From: DAOPXV01 sp035352535
Lineage (GTDB): Bacteria > Muiribacteriota > UBA9980
DNA length: 64,000 nt
Direction of reading: 5' to 3'
Assembly (NCBI GenBank): GCA_964545075.1
Contig: CAZJFS010000004.1
Span: forward strand, 1-64,000
Part shown: positions 53,102-60,625 of the stretch, piece after piece
Layout of the letters: every line of letters begins with the position of its first letter
Numbering within the stretch: position 1 is the first letter of the stretch
Made by a program: the position numbers and the translations under genes
Notes under the pieces: model-generated
The model's database searches: none
Told to the model about the DNA's origin: nothing
The model's input: only the letters and a program-made list of their open reading frames with translations

Positions 53102-53119
53102 AAACAAAAAGCATGCCAG
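53102..53119 (-). promoter_or_regulatory. Sigma-54 (RpoN) promoter
   Basis: Minus strand reads CTGGCATGCTTTTTGTTT: -24 TGGCATG, 4-nt spacer, -12 TTGTT, with GG-N10-GT. It differs from the consensus TGGCAYG-N4-TTGCW mainly by GT for GC. It lies 50 nt before the TTG start of the response regulator, and directly downstream of the sigma-54 activator gene. Confidence 0.65.
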
Positions 53120-53166
53120 TTTTAATATAAGTTTTTTGAAGCAGCTCTGACATTATAAAAAAAAAC

Positions 53167-53213
53167 TGTTCCAATCGGCGCACGAAATACATAAAAATGA
53201 ACCAATCGGTTCA
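53167..53213 (-). promoter_or_regulatory. Two activator sites, TGNNCCAATCGGNNCA
   Basis: Site A at 53167-53182 (TGTTCCAATCGGCGCA) and site B at 53198-53213 (TGAACCAATCGGTTCA) share 12 of 16 bases, with dyad-symmetric TG...CA flanks. They are exactly 31 bp apart (about three helical turns), upstream of the sigma-54 element by about 50 and 80 bp. This is the usual layout of enhancer sites for NtrC-type dimers. Site B could alternatively form a weak terminator for the upstream gene. Confidence 0.6.
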
Positions 53214-53216
53214 CTT

Positions 53217-54680
53217 TTATGAAATGTGCTTAAGTTTACAATAAAGCGAGCGTCTTGAGATTCCGAGATAATTCGCCGTATCGCTTTTATTGCCGGCGTT
53301 TAGTTCGAGCGCTTTTTTTATTATTTCCTTATTCAAGCGTTCGAGGTCCAGCCCATTTTCAGGCAGCCTGAAATCTTTGATATCTATTATTACATCCCGC
53401 ATAGGTTTTTCGGAAAGACTCTGCGATTCACCTCTGGCGTTTTTTAAAAGAATTTCAAGATGCTCTACGCCAAGTATTTTTTCATCGCTCATTAATACGA
53501 TTCTTTCAATAATATTTTTAAGTTCCCTGATATTTCCGGGCCAGTTATATGAAACAAGCATCTTTTCAGCATCGGAGCTTATGCCCGTAAAGTTCTTGTT
53601 TTTAGAAGCGGAAAAATTCTTGAGAAAAAGACGCGCGAGCGGCAATATTTCCTCGGGACGGTCCTTAAGAGACGGAAGAAAAACACGGCCTACGTTCAAT
53701 CTGAAATAAAGGTCCTGCCTGAATTTTTGTTCTTTAACCTTTTCTTCGATGTTAAGGTTGGTCGCGCATATTATTCGAACATCGGTCTTGATTTTTTTCA
53801 AGCCGCCGATTCTATAGAATTCTTTTTCCTGTATCACCCTTAAAAGTTTAGCCTGCAAATCGATGGGCATTTCGGCTATTTCATCTAGAAATAACGTTCC
53901 GCCAGAAGCAATATCGAATTTTCCCTTCTGGCCTTTTGAAAGCCCGCCGGTAAAAGAACCGGCTTCATAGCCGAAAAGTTCGCTTTCAAACACCGACGGC
54001 GATATTGCCGCGCAGTTGATATCTATGAAAGGCGCCGTAAGTTCGCCCTTGCCGTAATGTATATATCTTGCGATGACTTCTTTTCCCGTGCCTGTATCGC
54101 CTTCTATAAGAACTGGAATTGATCTGTCGGTGTGTAATTTTTGCGCTTCGGCCAATATTTTTTTAAAGGTATTTGAGAACACTCCTATTTGATCGAGACC
54201 GATGGCGTGACAGTAAGCGCTTTTTAGAAGCTGCATTTCTTCCTTGGTTTCTTCGGTCAATTTTTCAGCGACGGTTATTTTTCGTGAAAGTTTTTCGTTT
54301 TCCGAACGAAGCGTATTGCGCTCCTCTAAACGTTCTATGGCTTTTATAAGTTCTTCTATGTTTATAGGCTTTAGTATATAATCGTAAGCTCCGCATCTGA
54401 TGGCGTCTATGGCGCTGTTCATATCGCCGAAACCGGTGAAAAGAATTACCTCAGGACAGTTTTTATGATGCGTTTCCTTCACTTTTTTTAAAAGCTCTAT
54501 TCCTCCGGTTTCCGGCATTTTTATATCGCTTATTATCAGATCGAAATCGCCGCTCTCATTAAGTATTTTAAGCGCTTCGCATCCGTTGCGGCAATCGGCG
54601 ACGTTATGACCGATTTCTTTAAGAATGTTAGAAATGCTTGCGCGGCTTAAATTATCGTCTTCGGCTATTAATATTTTCAA
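53217..54680 (-). CDS. NtrC-type sigma-54-dependent response regulator
   Basis: 487 residues. Receiver (1-120): ILIAEDDNLS, LIISDIKMPETGG, YILKPINI. AAA+ domain: Walker A GDTGTGKEVIARYI, Walker B GGTLFLDEIAEMP, and arginine-finger region DLYFRLNV. The sigma-54-contacting loop reads G241-S-F-T-G-G246 instead of GAFTGA. The C-terminal Fis-type helix-turn-helix is SDTANYLGISRRSLYCKL. It should activate sigma-54 promoters when phosphorylated, probably by the sensor kinase encoded just upstream (20-nt gap). Its likely target is the promoter at 53102-53119, with two sites at 53167-53213. Start codon TTG at 54680. Confidence 0.92.
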   Translation of the reverse strand: MKILIAEDDNLSRASISNILKEIGHNVADCRNGCEALKILNESGDFDLIISDIKMPETGGIELLKKVKETHHKNCPEVILFTGFGDMNSAIDAIRCGAYDYILKPINIEELIKAIERLEERNTLRSENEKLSRKITVAEKLTEETKEEMQLLKSAYCHAIGLDQIGVFSNTFKKILAEAQKLHTDRSIPVLIEGDTGTGKEVIARYIHYGKGELTAPFIDINCAAISPSVFESELFGYEAGSFTGGLSKGQKGKFDIASGGTLFLDEIAEMPIDLQAKLLRVIQEKEFYRIGGLKKIKTDVRIICATNLNIEEKVKEQKFRQDLYFRLNVGRVFLPSLKDRPEEILPLARLFLKNFSASKNKNFTGISSDAEKMLVSYNWPGNIRELKNIIERIVLMSDEKILGVEHLEILLKNARGESQSLSEKPMRDVIIDIKDFRLPENGLDLERLNKEIIKKALELNAGNKSDTANYLGISRRSLYCKLKHIS

Positions 54681-54700
54681 GCTCGATCACGCTCCGGTCT

Positions 54701-56569
54701 TTAATTTTTTTCGGCTGGCGGAAGCTCGACCGTAAAGGTGGCGCCGCCTTTTTTGTTGTTTGAAACTCCTATGATGCCGTTATAACTGGAAAGTATCGTC
54801 TGAACGAGCGCGAGTCCCAGGCCCATTCCGCCGTTGACGCTTTTGGTGCTGAAAAAGGGTTCGAAGATTTTGTCCTTGAGGTCGTTGCTTATTCCGAAAG
54901 CGTTATCGTTTACTTTCAAATGTATCTTTCCTTCTTCGAAAACGGTTTCACAAATTATTTCCTTATCGTTTTTATTGACGGTGTCGAGCGCCTGCATGGC
55001 GTTGACTATAAGATTGATCACGACCTCTTCGAATATATTAATGTTGCCGTTAACCTTCGGGAGCCGGTCTGAAAGTATTTTCGTGAAAATTATTTTGTGG
55101 CTTTTAAGCTGCTGGCCTAAAAGGTCCGAGGCTTTTTCTACTGCGCAGTTGATGTCGCATTTCATCGTTTCGTGCGTGTGCTTCATGTTAGCGAACGCCC
55201 GCATATGTTTAATTATGTCGTCGACGCGAACTATCTGGTCTGAAATTTTCTGAAGGTTTTCAAGGACTTTAGGAATTTCGAGTTCGCGGCCTTTTTTATG
55301 CATGTAAAGCATTCCGTCGGCCAGGATCTTGATGGAATTTAAAGGCTGATTTATCTCGTGGATTATTCCGGCTGAAACTGTGCTTAAAAGCGTCATTTTT
55401 TGTATCTTCACGGCTTCCTTTTGAAGCGCTTCCTGCCTTGCGCGGAGTTTAAGCTGATCTGAAATATCGTGAAATATTATAACATACTGCCGCAGGTTTT
55501 TTTCAAGCGGATCGTTTATAAGGCTTATGAGCACTGACGCCGAAAAAATCGTTCCATCGGCTTTTTTTAAAAGAGTTTCGCCGCGCCACTGGCCGTCGTG
55601 CTCGATCGACGCGAAGACGTTTTTAAAAAAGTCGTCCGGATTCGACCCGGATTTTAAAACACTGATATGCCTTCCGCTTACTTCAGTTTCGTTATAGCCG
55701 GTAATGATAGTGAATGCCGGATTTATGGACTGAATAATTTCTTCGTTATCGATTATGACTATCGCTTCGGCGATATTCTGGAAAAGCTTTTCTATAAGCC
55801 GCGCCTTGCTTTCCGTTTGCTTTTTTTCCGTCAGATCGCGTATGTTTATGAATTTGTCGCCTGAAACCACTCCATCCACTTTTATTTCGATGGGTAATAT
55901 TATGCCGTTCTGCTTTCGCCAGAGTATTTCACGTTTCAATTTTAAATGATTATTGGCGATCTCGATGCCGTCCCCGTCCGGTTTCATTTTAGACGGGACC
56001 AGGCCGGGTATGAGCTTATTTATTTTTTTCCCGGCGACTTCCTCGGATTTACAGTCGAATATTATTTCCGATGAGGGGTTGAATGAAGTGATAACGTCGT
56101 CGCCGTCTATTATTATAATGCCGTCCTGTATGAGGTTTGTGATTGAATGCTCGGTGGCGATGCTTTTTTCAAGAAGCAACGCGGTCTGACGGCTTTGAAG
56201 TATATGTCTTATCCGGTGTTTTAGAAGGCCGAAGTGGACCGGTTTTATTATAAAGTCTATGACTCCGTATTCGTAGGCCATATCGATGATATTGTCATCG
56301 TCGAGGCTTGTTATCATTAAGATCGGCGTCTGTTTTTCGCCCATGGCCGCTTTTTTCAGCTTGAAGCATGTCGTGAAACCGTCCATTTGAGGCATCATGG
56401 CGTCCATTAAAATGAGGTCCGGCAGGCGTTTTTCACACAAAGAAATCGTTTCTTCGCCGTTTTGGGCTTCAATTACTTCAAGCCCGTCCTGCTCGAGCAT
56501 CTGGCGGAACAAAAATCGCGTGCTGCGATCGTCGTCGGCTACAAGAACGATCTGGCGGTTATGCGTCAT
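54701..56569 (-). CDS. Cytosolic sensor kinase with N-terminal receiver (REC-PAS-PAS-HK)
   Basis: 622 residues, no membrane segment. N-terminal receiver (LVADDDRSTR, LILMDAMMPQMDG, FIIKPVH). Two PAS domains follow (about 135-245, 250-370: ITSFNPSSEIIFDCKSEEVA, IQSINPAFTIITGYNETEVS). The kinase H-box is AGIIHEINQPLNSIKIL, of the NtrB/ZraS-like HXINQPL type. The ATPase has VINLIVNAMQAL, DNAFGI and GMGLGLALVQTI. Its position directly before the NtrC-type gene makes it the likely cognate kinase. The N-terminal receiver lets another kinase, perhaps the hybrid encoded upstream, control it (inference). Confidence 0.87.
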   Translation of the reverse strand: MTHNRQIVLVADDDRSTRFLFRQMLEQDGLEVIEAQNGEETISLCEKRLPDLILMDAMMPQMDGFTTCFKLKKAAMGEKQTPILMITSLDDDNIIDMAYEYGVIDFIIKPVHFGLLKHRIRHILQSRQTALLLEKSIATEHSITNLIQDGIIIIDGDDVITSFNPSSEIIFDCKSEEVAGKKINKLIPGLVPSKMKPDGDGIEIANNHLKLKREILWRKQNGIILPIEIKVDGVVSGDKFINIRDLTEKKQTESKARLIEKLFQNIAEAIVIIDNEEIIQSINPAFTIITGYNETEVSGRHISVLKSGSNPDDFFKNVFASIEHDGQWRGETLLKKADGTIFSASVLISLINDPLEKNLRQYVIIFHDISDQLKLRARQEALQKEAVKIQKMTLLSTVSAGIIHEINQPLNSIKILADGMLYMHKKGRELEIPKVLENLQKISDQIVRVDDIIKHMRAFANMKHTHETMKCDINCAVEKASDLLGQQLKSHKIIFTKILSDRLPKVNGNINIFEEVVINLIVNAMQALDTVNKNDKEIICETVFEEGKIHLKVNDNAFGISNDLKDKIFEPFFSTKSVNGGMGLGLALVQTILSSYNGIIGVSNNKKGGATFTVELPPAEKN

Positions 56570-56584
56570 GTTAAGAGAACCACC

Positions 56585-59500
56585 TCACTTGTTTTTACTT
56601 TTCATTTTGTTTAAAATGTCGTCAATGGTTTCGTATTCTTTTATAAGCTCAAATAATTTTTTCAGGGCGTATTTTTTATTGTCCTCTGAAAGTTCTTCGG
56701 TTTTGGCGAATTCTTCTATTTCGCGGCATATTCTGGACGCGGTCATGGCTCCTATATTTGCGCAGGATGACTTCAATCCGTGCGAGGTGAACCTTAAGGC
56801 CGCAGGATCGAGACGGTCGATGCAACTTTTTAATTCTTCTAGTTTGGGAGGAGTGTCGCACAAAAAAATTTCTATAAGTTCGGAAACTATATCGGGCTTT
56901 CCTGGCATCTGAAGTTTTTTAAGATTTGAAAAAACTTCGAGGTTGATATGTTCCTCGATATTTTTTTTAGGGTCCGCGCTTTTCAGTGGAGTGTCGATAA
57001 CATTTGTATTAGCGGTCCCGCTTTTGCCGGCGGCTTCGTTATGAAACGCCATGATGTGATTTTTAATATTGTTTATCAGCGTCCTGAATTCTATTGGTTT
57101 TACAACATAATCATCCATTCCGGACAGAATGCAATTTTCGCGCGTACCTTCCATGGCGTCGGCGGTAAGGGCGACTATCTTGATTTTTTTTAATCCATTC
57201 TTTATTTCGAATTCCCTTATTTTTCTTGCGGCCTCGTATCCGTCGACCAGCGGCATATGACAATCCATAAGCACCAGCGAATAATTTCCGGTTACGACTT
57301 TCTCGATGGCGAGCGCCCCGTTATTAACGCAGGTTACATCGTAGCCGGCCTTCGCGAGCATCGCTTTTATTAATTTTTGATTAAATGCGTTGTCTTCCGC
57401 GAGAAGTATTCTGTCCTTGCTTTCTAAAAGGGCTGATGTGTTTTTAGTTGGCTCATCCGGCGCGGCGGAAACATTTTTATTGAAATCTATTTCGTTCAGG
57501 GGCTTAGCATCGGATTTTTCCAGTTCAAGCGTGAACCAGAATTTAGAACCTGAATTCAATTTACTGGCGACGCCGATACGGCCGTTCATGAGTTCTATAA
57601 ATCTTCTGGAAAGAGCCAGTCCGAGGCCGGTTCCACCATATTTTCTGGAATTGGACATGTCGCCCTGATAAAAAGGCTCGAAAAGTTTCCGGCATTGATC
57701 TTCGCTCATCCCTATTCCGGTGTCTGAAACTTCGAAATAAAGGCGTGTTTTGGAGTTTTCGGAAGCCATGCGGGTGGCGCTGACGTTGATTTCGCCTTTA
57801 TCGGTAAACTTTATGGCGTTTCCTATAAGGTTTAAAAGGACCTGTTGTATTCTTCCAGGGTCGGAAATAAACCATCCGCGGGCTTTAGGGTCTATATGAA
57901 CCTGCATCCTCAGATTTTTTTCAAGGGCTTTTCCCGAGAGTATCTCGATGGTCGCCTTTATCATTTTTTCAAGGTCGAAACTAATATTTTCAAATTTTAT
58001 TTTTCCGGATTCTATTTTTGAAATGTCGAGTATGTCGTCTATTATGTTCATAAGCAATTTCGTCGAAGTTTTAATGATATTGGCATATTCGGCCTGGTTC
58101 TCGGCGGACTCTTCTTTCGTAAGCAGGTCGACCATGCCGATGATGCTTGTCATGGGCGTTCTTATCTCGTGGCTCATGTTGGCCAGAAATTCGCTTTTAG
58201 CGAGGCTTGCGGCTTCAGCGGATATTTTAGCGTTTTGAAGTTCGGTTTCTATGGCCTTGCGCTCGGTTATATCTTCCGCGATGCCTATTATGCAGATCGG
58301 ATTTTTATAGGCGTCTAAAACCGTTCCGGCTGAAAAATTCGCGATGAATTTGGCGCCGTCTTTTTTTATAAAGGTATATTCGATATTTTTCAGCTTTCCC
58401 TTTTCGATGATCTTTATTCCGTTTTCTATCGAGCGGGCGCGGTCCTCCGGCGCGACGAGGTCATCCGCTTTTTTGCCTAGTATTTCTTCCTTGGATGAAT
58501 ATCCATGCATTTCGAGAGCGGCCTGGTTGCAGTCTATAAGGGTGGCGTCGAGGTCGAATATCGATATGGCGTTTGGAGAATATTCAAGTATATTGCGGAT
58601 AACGTTTCGTTCATTGATCAGGAGCGCTTCGGTTTTAACGTTTCTCAGATAATGGGCTATTATCTCTCCAACCATTTTTAAAATATTTACGTCTTCGTCC
58701 GACCATTTTTTATATTTTTTGAGAGAAGTATAGCCTATGAATCCGGTCAATTTGTCCTCTACGCAGAGCGGAACGGCGAGGACGGATTTGTTGTCGGCGA
58801 GGCAGAGAAACTCCCTTTCGTATAACGTTTCGGGCGGAAGCTCCGCGGTGTTTGAAATGAGAACAGGCTCGAAGGTTTTAAGCATGCTCATCGCTATGGG
58901 TATTTTTGAAACAGGCACTGGCTTTATTTTGTTTTCCAGCGTTTCTATGCCGGGCGCGGTCCATTCATTGTTAAGTGCGAGTTCGGAACCGTCTTCGGAT
59001 AGAAGAAAAAGATAGCTCCTGTCAATGTCGGAGAATTTGCCTATTATTTCGAGTGACGTATTTATCAAAAAATCCTTGTATTGAGTTCCGAGCTGAATAA
59101 AGCTAGTCGATATCGTCGTAACGATATTTTCCAGTTCGATATGGCGCGTAAGGGCGGCGGCGGCAAGCCGGTGTTCCGCGAGTTCATCGCCGAGCCTGAC
59201 GTTTTCACGAAGAACTCGATAGAACATGCTCTGGCGTTCCGTGGCGTAAAAAATGGATCTGGCGAGATTTTCGCCGTCAATGGCGCCTTTTATTATATAA
59301 TCCTGCGCCCCGGCTTTTATGGCCTTCAGGTCCCCGTTCGGGGCGTCACTTCCGGTCATTACTATGATGGGAGTTTCGGGCGAATTTTCATAGATGCATA
59401 AAAGAGTTCCAAGCCCCTGGCTGTCGGGAAGCCCCAGGTCCAGAAGAATGGCGTCGCATTCCATTTCGCCGAGGCGGTGAAAGGCTTCGTCGAGCGTGGC

Positions 59501-59614
59501 GGCGTGCGTTATATTGAACGACACGAGGCTTGTAGCGGCCAGAAGCTCACGGATAAGAGACGCGAAATCCGGATCGTCTTCGACCAGAAGTAATTTTATC
59601 GTTTTTCTTTCCAT
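56585..59614 (-). CDS. Hybrid phosphorelay kinase (REC-GAF-PAS-HK-REC-Hpt)
   Basis: 1009 residues, soluble. REC1 (1-125: LLLVEDDPDF, ILLDLGLPDSQG, YIIKGAID, whose Lys-Gly lacks the usual Pro). GAF (about 165-335). PAS (about 340-460). HisKA H-box FLANMSHEIRTPMTSIIGM, ATPase NLIGNAIKFTDKG, DTGIGMSED and GGTGLGLAL. REC2 (ILLAEDNAFN, LVLMDCHMPLVDG, YVVKPIE). Hpt with phospho-His in FTSHGLKSSCANIG. All modules of a His-Asp-His-Asp relay are in one chain. It precedes the kinase/NtrC-type pair on the same strand and may feed phosphate into it (inference). 68 nt separate it from the thiS-like gene; no convincing promoter seen there. Confidence 0.9.
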   Translation of the reverse strand: MERKTIKLLLVEDDPDFASLIRELLAATSLVSFNITHAATLDEAFHRLGEMECDAILLDLGLPDSQGLGTLLCIYENSPETPIIVMTGSDAPNGDLKAIKAGAQDYIIKGAIDGENLARSIFYATERQSMFYRVLRENVRLGDELAEHRLAAAALTRHIELENIVTTISTSFIQLGTQYKDFLINTSLEIIGKFSDIDRSYLFLLSEDGSELALNNEWTAPGIETLENKIKPVPVSKIPIAMSMLKTFEPVLISNTAELPPETLYEREFLCLADNKSVLAVPLCVEDKLTGFIGYTSLKKYKKWSDEDVNILKMVGEIIAHYLRNVKTEALLINERNVIRNILEYSPNAISIFDLDATLIDCNQAALEMHGYSSKEEILGKKADDLVAPEDRARSIENGIKIIEKGKLKNIEYTFIKKDGAKFIANFSAGTVLDAYKNPICIIGIAEDITERKAIETELQNAKISAEAASLAKSEFLANMSHEIRTPMTSIIGMVDLLTKEESAENQAEYANIIKTSTKLLMNIIDDILDISKIESGKIKFENISFDLEKMIKATIEILSGKALEKNLRMQVHIDPKARGWFISDPGRIQQVLLNLIGNAIKFTDKGEINVSATRMASENSKTRLYFEVSDTGIGMSEDQCRKLFEPFYQGDMSNSRKYGGTGLGLALSRRFIELMNGRIGVASKLNSGSKFWFTLELEKSDAKPLNEIDFNKNVSAAPDEPTKNTSALLESKDRILLAEDNAFNQKLIKAMLAKAGYDVTCVNNGALAIEKVVTGNYSLVLMDCHMPLVDGYEAARKIREFEIKNGLKKIKIVALTADAMEGTRENCILSGMDDYVVKPIEFRTLINNIKNHIMAFHNEAAGKSGTANTNVIDTPLKSADPKKNIEEHINLEVFSNLKKLQMPGKPDIVSELIEIFLCDTPPKLEELKSCIDRLDPAALRFTSHGLKSSCANIGAMTASRICREIEEFAKTEELSEDNKKYALKKLFELIKEYETIDDILNKMKSKNK

Positions 59615-59682
59615 GGCGCCTTTCCATCGATTGATTTAAATTGAAGGTTTGGAAGCGTTATCAATGCCGGTTGCGAAGGAGC

Positions 59683-59880
59683 CTAACCGCCGCTCATAAG
59701 ATGGATGACTTCGACGTTGGATCCGTCCGCGACCATCTGATTCTGGTAAGCATGTTTTTCAATATGTTTTCCGTTGATTTTTACTATTATCAAAGGAAAG
59801 GAATAATTACAGGTCCGGAGCAGTTCGGACACGGAAAAATCTTTATGCCATTCAACGGCCTGACCGTTTACGATTATCAT
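59683..59880 (-). CDS. thiS: ThiS/MoaD-like sulfur carrier
   Basis: 65 residues, beta-grasp fold, ending in the diagnostic Gly-Gly (IHLMSGG). ThiS-type N-terminus MIIVNGQAVEW. The C-terminal glycine is adenylated by a ThiF/MoeB-like E1 and then receives sulfur. Its position in an aldehyde oxidoreductase operon, with a ThiF-like E1 3 nt upstream, suggests use in metallopterin (tungstopterin) synthesis rather than thiamine. That is inference; no other moa or thi gene is in the window. Confidence 0.8.
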   Translation of the reverse strand: MIIVNGQAVEWHKDFSVSELLRTCNYSFPLIIVKINGKHIEKHAYQNQMVADGSNVEVIHLMSGG

Positions 59881-59883
59881 TTG

Positions 59884-60543
59884 TTAATTATTCTCCATAT
59901 CATGCGTCCGTGACGATATTTTACCGTTTAAAAGTATTTCGACGGCCGCGTTCGCCTGCGCCGCCGCGACAATGAGCACGCGGGAAGCTATAAGTCCGTT
60001 TTCAACGTTACTTTCGGTTTTCTGGTCCCCGCATATTACCAGTTTATCGTGTACCGATGTTTTAATGGCATCGTTCATACCGTAACCCGCGAGGCCCGAG
60101 CCGATGACGATATATTTCTCGGGGAATCGCTCCATCCAGGCCTCTACGAGCATGACCTTGGCCGAAGCCCGGTCGAAAGCCTCGATAAGTATATCGCAAT
60201 CTCCGAATATCGTTACGGCGTTATTTTTATCAACCATTTCGCATAACGCTTTTATTTTTATAAAGGGATTTATCTTTAAAAGGTTTTCCTTCAGGGCCTC
60301 GACTTTTACGCGTCCGATCTGATCATGAAAAAAATTCTGGCGGTTGAGGTTGGACACCTCGATAGTATCGAAATCGGCTATAACGAGGTTTTGAATGCCC
60401 GAACGCACCAGGGCTCCGGCTATATTTGAACCAAGCCCGCCGGCTCCGGCGATTCCGACTTTTTTCGTTTTTAATTTTTCAATCGAACCGGGCGGGTTTC
60501 TCTGATAAAAACCGTTATAAAATTCTTTTTTGTTCAGGCTCAT
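59884..60543 (-). CDS. thiF: ThiF/MoeB-family E1-like adenylyltransferase
   Basis: 219 residues. N-terminal nucleotide-binding motif VGIAGAGGLGSNIAGALVRS. DFDTIEVSNLNRQNFF carries the Asp and Arg contacts of the ThiF/MoeB/HesA family, and QIGRVKVEALKENLLKINP is conserved. The CX2C zinc pairs of full-length MoeB are absent, as in the short ThiF-like subgroup. It activates the C-terminus of the ThiS-like protein encoded 3 nt downstream. Separated from the oxidoreductase gene by a hairpin at 60569-60600 but with the same polarity; good ribosome site AAAAGGA. Confidence 0.82.
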   Translation of the reverse strand: MSLNKKEFYNGFYQRNPPGSIEKLKTKKVGIAGAGGLGSNIAGALVRSGIQNLVIADFDTIEVSNLNRQNFFHDQIGRVKVEALKENLLKINPFIKIKALCEMVDKNNAVTIFGDCDILIEAFDRASAKVMLVEAWMERFPEKYIVIGSGLAGYGMNDAIKTSVHDKLVICGDQKTESNVENGLIASRVLIVAAAQANAAVEILLNGKISSRTHDMENN

Positions 60544-60568
60544 TCTTTGGTTCCTTTTTAAACCATTG

Positions 60569-60600
60569 AAGGGACGCGGATCAAAAACCCGCGTCCCTTT
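60569..60600. terminator. Hairpin between aor and thiF
   Basis: AAGGGACGCGG and CCGCGTCCCTT form an 11-bp GC-rich stem around a T/A-rich loop. In the minus-strand direction the following Ts are few, so it may be a partial terminator or transcript-processing hairpin that lowers thiF/thiS expression relative to aor. Confidence 0.6.
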
Positions 60601-60625
60601 AATTTTTGAAGGATATCAGTATTTC

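Noticed and set aside
53152..53157. TATAAT upstream of the response regulator read as a sigma-70 promoter
   Set aside because: No acceptable -35 box lies 16-18 nt upstream, unlike the other promoters in the window.
53198..53213. Inverted repeat read as a terminator of the NtrC-type gene
   Set aside because: The stem is only 6 bp and the same core recurs 31 bp away without a T tail, so a protein-binding site fits better; a dual role stays possible.
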